A stretch of 15,004 nucleotides of DNA, taken from positions 1 through 15,004 of the forward strand of contig DMKB01000158.1 in NCBI GenBank assembly GCA_003454665.1. Direction: 5' to 3'. This stretch comes from Nitrospiraceae bacterium. Its GTDB lineage: Bacteria; Nitrospirota; UBA9217. Positions 6,585-13,840 of this stretch are shown here, piece by piece. Positions within the stretch are counted from its first letter, which is position 1. Every line of letters starts with the position of its first letter. The notes beneath the pieces were generated by a model, which had not been told where the DNA came from, did no database searches, and worked only from the letters and a program-made list of their open reading frames with translations. Position numbers and translations under genes: made by a program.

Positions 6585-7925
6585 TTACGCTCTTCCCTTC
6601 AGGAAGCTCGGGAGTGCGTTTGCCTCGCGCGGGCCCACAGTGATCTTCCAGCCGGGAAGTTTTTCCTCCAGCGCGCCGGAAAGGATGGCCACGTACCCGG
6701 GGATGATCAGTTCTTTGTGGTTGACGCTCTTGTCCGCGCCGCTCTCGGTGATGAACTGGGCGATCCTGCTCGCCGTGAACTTACCTGCCGCCCAGGCCGT
6801 GAGCACCGACAACCCTTCGTTGTCCATGACCGCCAGCCAGGAAGCCACCTTGCTGTTCTCCACCTCGCCCCGGACGATGAAGTAGGAGAGAGAGAAGTTC
6901 GTCGTGATGAGGAGGGGCGAATCTTCCTTTGCCTCGCCGACCTTGTAGATGTTCTGCGCAACCTGCATCGGCACCTGCGGGTCCGTGTAAATGTTCTGCC
7001 GGAGCGACAGGAGGGCGAGCATCTTCCATTTTTCGATGTTGTTCAGGATGATAATGGAGGCATACTTCATCACGCCGATGCTCGCCGCCATGGTTTCGGA
7101 CACGGCATCGTCGCGCGTCGCAAAAGAGATCACCGGATATCCGAGGGGCTTGAAATTTTTCTTGATGGCGGCCCGCCGGATGATCGTGTACTGCTCGATC
7201 ATGTCCTTTGCCTTCCGGGCGCCGGGATCGAGGACCAGGTCTTCCACGCCCATTCCTTTGACCTTTTCGGAAAGTTCGATGAGCGCATCGAGACCCGCGG
7301 CGGATACGGCGAGGGACGCCTTCTTTTCCTTGGCTATTTTTGCCATGGCCTCGGCGTTTTCCGCGGTGGCCGCATAGATGAGCGGCTTTTTGTCCGCGCA
7401 GTGCGCGATGCCGGCTTCAATGACCGCCGGATTGATGCTCACGAGAATGAGCGGGACACCGGGGGCGTCGTCCACGACCTGCTTGACGACCGATGCGAAT
7501 TTCGCCGGATCGCCTGACTCTTCCGTGACGGCAATGGCGTCAACCTTGAGGTGCTGGCCCACGCGGTCGATCTCCGAGGCCTTCACCGCCTCGATTTTCT
7601 TTGCCGCGGCGTCTCCCGCTTCCGTGTCTTTGATCGCAACGGCAAAGACGCTGGGATTGAAAAATTTCTTTTCGTGCCGGAACATACAGATCTCGTCGCC
7701 GACCTTCACTGCTCCATCGCCTGCGCCGATGGTGACGGGGCGAACCGGCGGCGCCGATGCTTCACCGAGCGCCTGTTTCGCTTCAGCCGAAGCATCAGGG
7801 CACGCGTCCAGGCTTGCCTGTTTCGCTGCCAGTTTCATCGCAAAAGCAAGGCAGGTCGGATGACCGCATTTCTTGCAGTTTGTTTTCGGCAAGTATTTGA
7901 ATATTTGAACACCGGATAACGCCAT
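6585..7925 (-). CDS. acsC: Corrinoid iron-sulfur protein large subunit, AcsC
   Basis: AcsC (gamma subunit, 446 residues, the usual length) forms a heterodimer with AcsD. It carries the [4Fe-4S] cluster that reactivates the corrinoid, as well as the cobamide that shuttles the methyl group from methyl-THF to AcsB. The N-terminal cluster motif is clear: C17, C20, C25 and C42, within NCKKCGHPTC and DAC. A TIM-barrel region and a C-terminal cobamide-binding domain follow; the segment SYFIVRGEVE near residue 350 and the glycine-rich C-terminal part match the family. The ATG at 7925 is preceded by AAAGGAG with a five-base gap. It lies between acsD and acsB, as expected for co-expression with its partner and its methyl acceptor. 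Confidence 0.97.
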   Translation of the reverse strand: MALSGVQIFKYLPKTNCKKCGHPTCLAFAMKLAAKQASLDACPDASAEAKQALGEASAPPVRPVTIGAGDGAVKVGDEICMFRHEKKFFNPSVFAVAIKDTEAGDAAAKKIEAVKASEIDRVGQHLKVDAIAVTEESGDPAKFASVVKQVVDDAPGVPLILVSINPAVIEAGIAHCADKKPLIYAATAENAEAMAKIAKEKKASLAVSAAGLDALIELSEKVKGMGVEDLVLDPGARKAKDMIEQYTIIRRAAIKKNFKPLGYPVISFATRDDAVSETMAASIGVMKYASIIILNNIEKWKMLALLSLRQNIYTDPQVPMQVAQNIYKVGEAKEDSPLLITTNFSLSYFIVRGEVENSKVASWLAVMDNEGLSVLTAWAAGKFTASRIAQFITESGADKSVNHKELIIPGYVAILSGALEEKLPGWKITVGPREANALPSFLKGRA

Positions 7926-7943
7926 AACGACTCCTTTCAGGAA

Positions 7944-8021
7944 ATTGAAAATTGGAAACTGAAAATTTTAAATTTTTCACGACATTTTTCAATCTTCAAT
8001 CTTCATTTTTCAATTTTCAAT
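7944..8021. repeat. Inverted repeat of the ATTGAAAATTG family in the acsD-acsC spacer
   Basis: ATTGAAAATTG (7944-7954) is matched exactly in reverse complement at 8011-8021. Between them lie further degenerate copies such as CAATCTTCAATCTTC. The whole 114-base spacer is very AT-rich apart from a GC hairpin next to the acsD stop. A related inverted repeat lies in the next spacer (9013-9096). Confidence 0.65.
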
Positions 8022-8037
8022 CCGCGCACTCGCGCGG
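8022..8037 (-). other. Six-bp GC hairpin directly after the acsD stop
   Basis: CCGCGC (8022-8027) and GCGCGG (8032-8037) pair perfectly around a four-base loop, two bases after the acsD stop codon on the minus strand. No U-tract follows. It may block exonucleases or trim acsC/acsB expression relative to acsD. Confidence 0.6.
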
Positions 8038-8039
8038 CA

Positions 8040-8978
8040 TTACATCAACTCAGCAATAAGTTCCTTTGCTTTTTCCACTGCTCCTGGATGGCGCATGATG
8101 AGCATATCAGCGCCCGATGCGAGCATGCCCGAGGCGGTAATGACCTCCCACGCCTTGGCGCGGTCTTCCAGGCCGCCCCATTCCGGTACATCGGCGTCCG
8201 GGGCCATGGTCTCCTTGACTTTCCAGACGTTCACGCCGATATCGCAAACGATCGGGGTCTGCATCATGGGATCGTTCTGGAGGAGCGCAGCGAGACGGAT
8301 ACGCTCCATCACGCTGTAGGTATACTCCAGACCGTATCCGAGGGCCGAAGACATCGGATCCATGATGATCCGCTCTTTATCGAACCCCATCTGGCTCAGC
8401 AGGATGTTGAGCTGTTTTGCCAGGTTCACATCGAGCTGGCTCATGGCAATCAACTTATGATCGTTCGCCATCGCTGCCGCCGCAATAGTCTTGTAGTTTT
8501 CCTCCACTGCCTTGCCGATGGCGCAGTTCTTTCCGCGCGTGGCTGTGGCGACGGCCTGGAGCACCTGGGTGTCCTTCTCGGTGTGTCCGCTGCCGAGGAT
8601 CATCAGCGGGATATCGACTGCAGCGGCGACCTCTCCGGCGATTTTCGCCGCGTCGTCGGGGCTTTTATCCTGCTGGTCGGGATGGGTGCCCATGAGCCTG
8701 AGGGCCACCATGTCCGCACCGGCATCCTGGCAGAATTTCGCCCACTGCGCCGGACTGGCGCCGGCCCCGCCGATGGCGTTCTTCACGGTATCGGGCCATT
8801 CATCAGGCGCGATGTCCATGACCTCCATTGCGACTGCGGGCTTGTTCGGGAACGTGCCCTCGAAGCCGAGGAAGGGGAGCGCACTGGCCCCGCCGATCGT
8901 CACGGCCTTGTCGCCGGTGCCGAGCTGAACATTATAAATTTTTCCGTTATACGTTTCCTTTGGTATTGCGAGTGCCAT
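8040..8978 (-). CDS. acsD: Corrinoid iron-sulfur protein small subunit, AcsD
   Basis: AcsD (delta subunit, 312 residues) is the TIM-barrel partner of AcsC; together they hold the cobamide and present the methyl group to AcsB. Family features visible are the N-terminal TIGGASALPFLGFEG stretch (27-41), EVMDIAPDEWPD (52-63), the barrel segment MILGSGHTEKD, and MDPMSSALGYGLEY in the second half. The ATG at 8978 follows AAGGAGGT four bases upstream, one of the strongest ribosome sites in the window. acsE lies immediately upstream and acsC downstream, the conserved acsE-acsD-acsC grouping. The sequence shows no truncation or frameshift. A distinct gene function is very unlikely. Confidence 0.97.
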   Translation of the reverse strand: MALAIPKETYNGKIYNVQLGTGDKAVTIGGASALPFLGFEGTFPNKPAVAMEVMDIAPDEWPDTVKNAIGGAGASPAQWAKFCQDAGADMVALRLMGTHPDQQDKSPDDAAKIAGEVAAAVDIPLMILGSGHTEKDTQVLQAVATATRGKNCAIGKAVEENYKTIAAAAMANDHKLIAMSQLDVNLAKQLNILLSQMGFDKERIIMDPMSSALGYGLEYTYSVMERIRLAALLQNDPMMQTPIVCDIGVNVWKVKETMAPDADVPEWGGLEDRAKAWEVITASGMLASGADMLIMRHPGAVEKAKELIAELM

Positions 8979-9012
8979 GAAAACCTCCTTAGCAGCTTTG
9001 CCATTGCAAATT

Positions 9013-9096
9013 GAAAATTGTAAATATCAACTTGTAAAAGTGAAGGACATTATAATCTTTCATTTTAACATTTTCAACTTGCACTTTACAATTTCC
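9013..9096. repeat. Inverted repeat in the acsE-acsD spacer
   Basis: GAAAATTGTAAA (9013-9024) matches the reverse complement of 9085-9096 at 11 of 12 positions. The 132-base spacer between the acsE stop and the acsD start is almost wholly built from such AT-rich palindromic segments. Its sequence style resembles the acsD-acsC spacer. Confidence 0.55.
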
Positions 9097-9110
9097 AATG
9101 CCTTTCGTTC

Positions 9111-9899
9111 TTACATATCCAGGAACGAATGGGCATACATGGTCTTGCCCATGATCATATCGACGGCCTTGACCGTATCCATCATGTCCTTATCGAGGGG
9201 GTCGATGATCGCGGCCGAAAGCCCCTCATAAAGAAGCATGGCGAGGAAATTCCGGTTGATAATCGGCCTGACCGCCTTCGGCGCCCCGTTCGAAATGTTC
9301 GAAAGTCCCACGACGCTCTGCATCGGCGGGTCATTCAGCTCCTGAAACATCTTGATGGCCCGGATCGCCTGTAACCCCTGGTCCTGCATGGTGCAGATCT
9401 GGAGGATGAGGGGATCGAGAAAAATATTTTCCATGGGCACGCCGTACTCCATGCCGCGGGCCATGATCTCGGACGCGATGACGCAACGGTCCTCGGCGTC
9501 GGCCGGAATGCCGCCTTTGCCCAGGGTGAGGGCGATGATTTTGGCGTTGTATTTGCCGGCCAGCTCCATCATGGGGAACCGCTCAGGCTCGTTCGACGTG
9601 GAGTTCACGAGGGGCGCGCCCCACTCGTTGTTGTGTGCCTTGAGTCCGGCTTCCATGGCGGCAATGTTCGTCGTGTCGAGGCAAAGCGGTTTCTTCACGA
9701 CCTCGTGCACCACCTTCACCGCCCAGTCCATGAGCTCAGGGCCGTTATCTTCAGCCGGCCCGATGGATACGTCTATAAAATCCGCTCCGGCATCGGCCTG
9801 CGCCTTGGCAAGCTCCTGCATCGGTTTCGGGTCCCGGTTCATGAGCGCCTCGCGCACCTTCTTTGCGATAACACTGATCTTTTCTCCGATAATTATCAT
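9111..9899 (-). CDS. acsE: Methyltetrahydrofolate:corrinoid iron-sulfur protein methyltransferase, AcsE
   Basis: AcsE moves the N5-methyl group of methyl-THF to the Co(I) corrinoid of AcsCD. The protein has 262 residues, typical of the family, and is a single pterin-binding TIM barrel. Visible motifs are IIIGEKISV at the N-terminus, DFIDVSIGP (40-48), PLCLDTTN (69-76), VNSTSNE, and VGLSNISNGAP, which line the pterin pocket in relatives. The ATG at 9899 is preceded by AAAGGAGAGG about ten bases upstream. It begins the acsE-acsD-acsC-acsB series. MetF, encoded about 4 kb upstream in the same direction, would supply its substrate. Confidence 0.97.
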   Translation of the reverse strand: MIIIGEKISVIAKKVREALMNRDPKPMQELAKAQADAGADFIDVSIGPAEDNGPELMDWAVKVVHEVVKKPLCLDTTNIAAMEAGLKAHNNEWGAPLVNSTSNEPERFPMMELAGKYNAKIIALTLGKGGIPADAEDRCVIASEIMARGMEYGVPMENIFLDPLILQICTMQDQGLQAIRAIKMFQELNDPPMQSVVGLSNISNGAPKAVRPIINRNFLAMLLYEGLSAAIIDPLDKDMMDTVKAVDMIMGKTMYAHSFLDM

Positions 9900-9944
9900 C
9901 CTGTGGAACCTCTCCTTTCAAAACTGGGTCAAAAACGTGTTTCT

Positions 9945-9969
9945 CGCAACGTACGCAACGAGCGCAACG
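9945..9969. repeat. Three tandem CGCAACG units
   Basis: CGCAACG occurs at 9945-9951, 9954-9960 and 9963-9969, a 9-base period. A further pair of ACGT motifs lies toward 10010. It fills part of the spacer between the DUF2520 gene and acsE. No regulatory role can be read from it. Confidence 0.6.
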
Positions 9970-10010
9970 TTTTTACTTATTTAAATTCTTTTCTTACGTG
10001 TGAAACGTTC

Positions 10011-10901
10011 TTATTTCTTATCCACCAGGCTCAGCAGCTCCTGAACCGTTTCTTCCGTCAGGCTGCCCCGGTCCCGTGCCACCGAAATGGTCTGCTTCGC
10101 CAGCTCTTTGTACAGCCCGGCCAGCTCCGGGGCCTTTTTCTCCATCGCCGTGATGTGTTCCCGCACTGTCCGGGCGTCACCGCGAACGATCGGTCCGGTC
10201 AGCGCGTCCGGGATGCCCGCCGTCTCGATGTTCGTGAGCGTGCCCCGGATGAGCGGCAGCACCGCCTTGAGCGCCTCTTTTTTATCGGCGCCGAGCCGTT
10301 CGTAGAACTTCAGACCGTAATCGATGAGGGCGACAAAAAAATTCGATACTGCCACTGCACCGGCGTGGTACAGCATGGCGGAATGCACATCCGGGGTCCA
10401 CCCCGGCATTTGCAGCTCGGTGCCGCCCAAGGCCTTCACCAGGTCCCGCGCAGCGCCGATCGCTTCAGCATCCGCTTCAATCCGGAAAAAGGAACCGGGA
10501 AGATTCTTTGTTCCCTGCTCCATGCTTGCAAGCGACTGGAGCGGATGGATCACGGCGCGGTGCGCGCCGGATTTCTTTACTGCATCGAGAAGCTCCAGGG
10601 AATGTGCTCCGGACATATGAACGACGATGGTGCCGGAACCAAGCGCTTTCCCCTTAGCGAGCTGTTCACTGATGCTTCTGATTGTTCTGTCAGGCGTCGT
10701 GATGAAAATGATTCCCGACCCGGAGGCCGCCTTGACGACGTCCGTTGTCGGCTCTCCCGACCCGACAAACTTCCGTGCCTGCTCCGCTGATTCCCGGGAG
10801 CGGGCTGCAAGAGCTGTTATCACATAGCCCGCTCTGGCGAGCAGATACCCTATGGTTCCGCCGACTCTGCCTGTTCCTATAATGGCAAGGGTCTTATTCA
10901 T
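10011..10901 (-). CDS. Rossmann-fold / DUF2520 protein, candidate PanG-type ketopantoate reductase
   Basis: This 296-residue protein opens with an NAD(P)-binding Rossmann fold (AIIGTGRVGGTIG, from about residue 6). It continues with FITTPD, VVHMSGAHSLELLD and AVIHPLQSLA, then an all-helical C-terminal domain containing MLYHAGAVAVSNFFVALID. That is the layout of the Rossmann-like plus DUF2520 family, related to ketopantoate reductases. A family of this kind was described as PanG in organisms lacking PanE, and panB lies two genes upstream, so reduction of ketopantoate to pantoate is a reasonable guess. A different NAD(P)-linked role is possible. The ATG at 10901 is chosen because homology begins there; a GTG at 10916 would add five residues from a repeat. 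No strong ribosome site is seen for either. Confidence 0.85.
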   Translation of the reverse strand: MNKTLAIIGTGRVGGTIGYLLARAGYVITALAARSRESAEQARKFVGSGEPTTDVVKAASGSGIIFITTPDRTIRSISEQLAKGKALGSGTIVVHMSGAHSLELLDAVKKSGAHRAVIHPLQSLASMEQGTKNLPGSFFRIEADAEAIGAARDLVKALGGTELQMPGWTPDVHSAMLYHAGAVAVSNFFVALIDYGLKFYERLGADKKEALKAVLPLIRGTLTNIETAGIPDALTGPIVRGDARTVREHITAMEKKAPELAGLYKELAKQTISVARDRGSLTEETVQELLSLVDKK

Positions 10902-10912
10902 TGAGGCTTTCG

Positions 10913-10976
10913 CCACGAAGGCACGAAGTCACCAAGAAGACACCCCTCTTTCGGAAAAAACTCCCGTTCTTCGTGG
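10913..10976. repeat. CACGAAG-type inverted repeat between cooC and the DUF2520 gene
   Basis: CCACGAAG (10913-10920) recurs in inverted form at 10969-10976. The left side also has CACGAAGGCACGAAG, a tandem duplication. It occupies the 89-base spacer and reaches the alternative GTG start of the DUF2520 gene. Confidence 0.5.
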
Positions 10977-10990
10977 GCATCACGGATCAA

Positions 10991-11791
10991 TTAAGCCAGT
11001 AGTTTATCGAGGATTGCATAGTACCCCGTGAGCGCGCGGGAATCAGCCGGAAGCTCCACGAGAGGCTTGCCGTTCAGATCGTATTCAAAGATCAACTGGT
11101 CTGCCGGTACGAACCCGGCAAACTCCACACCTTGTGCCCCTATGGTCTCTTGCAGCTTGCCGTCCTGGCCGTTTCCGGAACCCCCCTGGGCTGGATTGCA
11201 GAGCCCCTCTCCGGCGCGGTTCACGATCAGGACGGACCGCTTCACGTTCAGTTTCAGCTCGTCCACCAATGCGGCGATCCTGCCTGCCGTCATCACCCCG
11301 CGCACCGTGGGGTCGCTGATGATGAGCAGGAGGTCCATATCCTGCGTGGTCCTGCGTGACAGATGCTCGAGTCCCGCCTCGTTGTCCACAACCATGAACG
11401 GGTACGTGTCGGCGAGCTTCTCCATATATTTGCGGATAATGTTGTTTGCCGCGCAGTAACAGCCGGGACCTTCCGGCCTGCCCATGACGAGGAGGTCGAA
11501 GCCCTTCGCCTCGATCAGCGACTGCTGGATCTGATAGTCGAAGAGCTGCTCCATGCTCATGCCGCCCGGACGTTCCGTGTTCGAACGGATCGTGTTCAGC
11601 GACTCCTCCCGGAGCGCGCCGACCGAGGCGTGGACGTGCAGGCCGAGAACCTCGTTCAGGTTCGTGTTCGCGTCCGCATCAATGGCCAGAATGGGGCCGC
11701 TTTTCTTCTCTGTCAAATATCGTATCGTCAGGCCGCAGAGGCTCGTCTTGCCGGTGCCTCCCTTGCCTGCGACTGCTATGGAATAACCCAT
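10991..11791 (-). CDS. cooC: CooC/AcsF-type nickel-insertion ATPase for CODH/ACS
   Basis: A 266-residue P-loop ATPase of the MinD/SIMIBI class that delivers nickel during maturation of CO dehydrogenase or acetyl-CoA synthase. The deviant Walker A GKGGTGKT is at 9-16; AIDADANTNL follows at 36-45. The paired cysteines C111 and C113 (GPGCYCAAN), which bind metal at the CooC dimer interface, are present. VVDNEAGLEHLSRRT (134-148) is the family's Walker B and switch region. Homologues next to ACS genes are called AcsF or CooC; sequence alone does not tell which enzyme is served. The ATG at 11791 has no close ribosome site: a GGAG lies 13 bases upstream, inside a repeat. No CODH gene is present in the window, while acsB is four genes downstream. 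Confidence 0.94.
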   Translation of the reverse strand: MGYSIAVAGKGGTGKTSLCGLTIRYLTEKKSGPILAIDADANTNLNEVLGLHVHASVGALREESLNTIRSNTERPGGMSMEQLFDYQIQQSLIEAKGFDLLVMGRPEGPGCYCAANNIIRKYMEKLADTYPFMVVDNEAGLEHLSRRTTQDMDLLLIISDPTVRGVMTAGRIAALVDELKLNVKRSVLIVNRAGEGLCNPAQGGSGNGQDGKLQETIGAQGVEFAGFVPADQLIFEYDLNGKPLVELPADSRALTGYYAILDKLLA

Positions 11792-11806
11792 TTTTTACTA
11801 CAAGCT

Positions 11807-11872
11807 CCAAGCACCAAATAATAATCAAAGTTTAAACTCAAAATTCCAAACTGTTTGAAATTTGATACTTGG
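11807..11872. repeat. Imperfect inverted repeat upstream of cooC
   Basis: CCAAGCACCAAAT (11807-11819) matches the reverse complement of 11860-11872 at 10 of 13 positions. Inner segments also pair (TTCAAAC with GTTTGGAA). It spans most of the AT-rich spacer between thyX and cooC and contributes the nearest GGAG to the cooC start. Confidence 0.5.
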
Positions 11873-11889
11873 AATTTATTTAAGATTTG

Positions 11890-12639
11890 TCATTTGTCCT
11901 TTGGAATTTTTTTATTCGTAACTCCATACTTCTTCCTGACCTCTTCGACCTTGCCGCAGGTCATCTTGCCCTCAGGGCAGGGTGCATAGAGGCAGCCGGG
12001 ACCGGACTTGCCGAATATCGTGGGGGCCCCTTCTTTCACGAGGCCGAGCATCCCTTCGGCCATGGCCCGGATCTCCCACTGTGCCCGGTTGCAGCACCGT
12101 ACCCGGAAGAAGTGCAGCAGCTCCCGGGCGTTCATGGTCACGACGATCTTGGTCTCCGCCGCGTTCGGCAGAAGGTACCGCGCGTCCTGCTGCCCGGTTT
12201 CTCCCTTGAGACCCTTGTCTTCCAGTGTTTTGAGGATGGCCGTGTAGCGCTGCTGTGCTTCGGCCATGAAATCTTCAAAGACCTTCGTTGCTTCAGGGTC
12301 CTGCTTGATACTCGGCGGAATTATGTAGTCAAACTCTTCTTCCCGGACGTACCGCTGGCTCTGCTGCGAATAAGAGGCCACCCGGTGCCGCACCAGCTGG
12401 TGCGAGCAGGCGCGGGATATTCCCTCGATGCCGAAGGTGAACGAAACATGCTCGATCGGGGAAAGATGCCCGATGGTCGCCAGCTTTTCAACAAAGGCCG
12501 CCTGGTCCTTTGCCTCGATCTTCTGCTTCAGCTCCTTCACATTCGCCGGGCTGTAGCAGAGCTTTGCGGCCATGGCCACAACCTCTTCCGGGTCCGGCGT
12601 ATGTCGAAGGAGTACTACCTGCAGCGCCGCTTCAGGCAT
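11890..12639 (-). CDS. thyX: Flavin-dependent thymidylate synthase ThyX
   Basis: ThyX makes dTMP from dUMP using 5,10-methylene-THF and FADH2, and regenerates THF rather than DHF. The signature RHRxxSxxxxSxR is at 84-96 (RHRVASYSQQSQR), and NAAETKIVVTMNARELLHFFRVRCCNRAQWEIR (159-191) provides the conserved nucleotide- and flavin-binding segment. The 249-residue length is in the normal range. The ATG at 12639 has GAGGAGG about six bases upstream; an earlier TTG at 12672 was rejected. A strong promoter lies about 80 bases upstream, so this gene may begin the thyX-cooC-DUF2520-acs transcript. The C-terminal part has extra cysteines (C216, C221, C228) in a GPGC-x4-C-x6-C arrangement, possibly a metal site or a subfamily trait. 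Confidence 0.95.
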   Translation of the reverse strand: MPEAALQVVLLRHTPDPEEVVAMAAKLCYSPANVKELKQKIEAKDQAAFVEKLATIGHLSPIEHVSFTFGIEGISRACSHQLVRHRVASYSQQSQRYVREEEFDYIIPPSIKQDPEATKVFEDFMAEAQQRYTAILKTLEDKGLKGETGQQDARYLLPNAAETKIVVTMNARELLHFFRVRCCNRAQWEIRAMAEGMLGLVKEGAPTIFGKSGPGCLYAPCPEGKMTCGKVEEVRKKYGVTNKKIPKDK

Positions 12640-12716
12640 GCGCCCCCTCCTCGTGTCCCCCGGCACCCGCAAAAACCACGAGAAAGGGCAATAAAAGCGG
12701 ATGATGAGAGAAATGC

Positions 12717-12746
12717 ATTATATCCATCGTGAGAGTCATGAGTCAA
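12717..12746 (-). promoter_or_regulatory. Sigma70-type promoter upstream of thyX
   Basis: On the minus strand TTGACT (12746-12741) and TATAAT (12722-12717) are separated by 18 bases. The -10 is a perfect consensus and the -35 matches five of six. Transcription would begin near 12710, leaving a leader of about 70 bases before the thyX ATG with its strong ribosome site. This is the best promoter seen in the window and implies that thyX-cooC-acs can be expressed apart from metF-panB. Confidence 0.7.
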
Positions 12747-12804
12747 GGGAAATTAAAAACCCCGCGGTCAATTTTTTTAATAAAATTATAAGTTTCGCTC
12801 ATAG

Positions 12805-12927
12805 ATGCCGGGCAGCGTTACGAAACGTGGCAAACCCGTTACTACGATAGGTCACCGGATGGAAAGATGTTTTTTGCGCAATCCCTTTTGGAAAGGGCAG
12901 GTTCGGAAAAAGAGAATTCAATGGTGA
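12805..12927 (+). pseudogene. Tiny basic ORF with a Phd-antitoxin-like fragment (doubtful)
   Basis: A 40-codon plus-strand reading frame with ATG at 12805 and stop at 12925. Its N-terminal VTKRGKPVTTI resembles the VTxRGKPVAVL core of Phd/YefM antitoxins, but the rest (MERCFLRNPFWKGQ) does not. It has no ribosome site, and an in-frame stop lies immediately before the ATG. It could be a relic of an antitoxin gene or a chance reading frame in a spacer. Confidence 0.15.
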
Positions 12928-12962
12928 AAGAAAGCGCATGGATGCCCCAGGAAGTACCCGGG

Positions 12963-12977
12963 CAGGGATATTCCCTG
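12963..12977 (-). other. Perfect 6-bp hairpin after the panB stop
   Basis: CAGGGA (12963-12968) and TCCCTG (12972-12977) pair around a three-base loop, starting five bases after the panB stop codon on the minus strand. No U-tract follows. It resembles the hairpins found after metF, acsD and acsB. Confidence 0.5.
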
Positions 12978-12981
12978 TAAT

Positions 12982-13782
12982 CTATTGAAAACTGTGCTCT
13001 TTTGAGGGGAAGGAGCCGCTGTCCACATCCTGCTTGAAATCCTTGACTGCCTTGAGCGCCTGGTCCTTCAGCCGGGCATACTGTTTCACGAATTTCGGCG
13101 TGAACCGGTCAAAGAGCCCCAGAAGGTCATGGAGCACCAGGACCTGCCCGTCACAGTCCGGCCCCGCGCCGATGCCGATCGTCGGAATAGTGGCGGCCTC
13201 GCTGATCTCCTTTGCCAGGGATGAGGGCGTGGCCTCAAGCACCACCGAGAAGGCGCCTGCGTCCTGCACGGCACGTGCATCGGCAAGGATCTTCTCTCTG
13301 GCTGCTTCGTCCTTGCCCTGGACCTTGTAGCCGCCGAGAGCATGAACATACTGCGGGGTGAGGCCGATGTGCCCCATCACCGGGATACCTGCCGCAACAA
13401 TGGCCCTGATCACATCGGCCATCTGGACGCCACCTTCAAGTTTGACCGCCTCGGCGCCCGCCTCTTTCAAAAATCGTCCGGCATTCCTGACGGCATCCTC
13501 AATGCTTGTCTGGTACGACAGGAAAGGCATATCACCGACGACAAGGGCGCTCTGGGTCGCCCGCGAAACGATCTTCGTATGGTAGAGCATCTCCTCCATG
13601 GTAACGGGAAGCGTGCTCGTCACGCCCTGGACTACCATGCCGAGGGAATCGCCGACAAGGATCACGTCGATCCCCGCCTGGTCCACGATCTGCGCCGTGG
13701 GATAGTCGTAGGCCGTCAGCATGGTGATTTTCTTGGCTTCGGCCTTTTTCTTGTAAAGATCGAGAATGGTGGTCTTTGGCAT
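12982..13782 (-). CDS. panB: 3-methyl-2-oxobutanoate hydroxymethyltransferase PanB
   Basis: PanB transfers the one-carbon unit of 5,10-methylene-THF to 2-ketoisovalerate, giving ketopantoate, the first committed step to pantothenate and CoA. The 266 residues form a phosphoenolpyruvate/pyruvate-type TIM barrel. MLTAYDYP (21-28), ILVGDSLGMVVQG (41-53), VVGDMPF (81-87), KLEGG (114-118) and VLEATP (181-186) are all present. D45, D84 and E116 correspond to the metal site and E183 to the catalytic acid of E. coli PanB. The ATG at 13782 lacks a clear ribosome site; an AAAGG lies upstream of a hairpin at 13796-13810, and a TTG at 13800 is a possible alternative start. panC and panD are not in the window. 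The gene sits between two other users of methylene-THF, metF and thyX. Confidence 0.96.
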   Translation of the reverse strand: MPKTTILDLYKKKAEAKKITMLTAYDYPTAQIVDQAGIDVILVGDSLGMVVQGVTSTLPVTMEEMLYHTKIVSRATQSALVVGDMPFLSYQTSIEDAVRNAGRFLKEAGAEAVKLEGGVQMADVIRAIVAAGIPVMGHIGLTPQYVHALGGYKVQGKDEAAREKILADARAVQDAGAFSVVLEATPSSLAKEISEAATIPTIGIGAGPDCDGQVLVLHDLLGLFDRFTPKFVKQYARLKDQALKAVKDFKQDVDSGSFPSKEHSFQ

Positions 13783-13795
13783 GTTTTTGGACCAA

Positions 13796-13810
13796 GGCAA
13801 CCGCGTTGCC
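13796..13810 (-). other. Hairpin in the panB leader
   Basis: GGCAAC (13796-13801) and GTTGCC (13805-13810) pair perfectly around three bases, 14 bases before the panB ATG and just after an AAAGG. Folding would bring that purine-rich site nearer the start codon or hide the TTG alternative start at 13800. This effect is inferred. Confidence 0.35.
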
Positions 13811-13840
13811 GTTTCCTTTCTGCTACCGCCGTTCCGTTAC

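Larger units (their letters stand above)
12747..12981. other. Remainder of the 342-base panB-thyX spacer
   Basis: Besides the promoter, this spacer contains an AT-rich tract (12769-12792). A block at 12808-12858 could fold as two hairpins closed by CCGG/CCGG. CCCTTT/AAAGGG pair at 12883-12897, and there is a hairpin near the panB stop. On the plus strand a 40-codon ORF runs from 12805 to 12927. None of these has a firm function. Confidence 0.4.

Noticed and set aside
9940..10010. CRISPR-like array in the CGCAACG repeats
   Set aside because: Units are only 7-9 bases with 2-base gaps, with no spacers of 25-40 bases and no cas genes.
9633..10790. A 385-codon plus-strand open frame
   Set aside because: It spans antisense of acsE, a repeat-filled spacer and the DUF2520 gene, and has no domain features.
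12808..12858. A cyclic-di-GMP riboswitch, suggested by GGCAAACC
   Set aside because: The second half of that aptamer's conserved core is missing, and the only downstream plus-strand sequence is antisense to panB.
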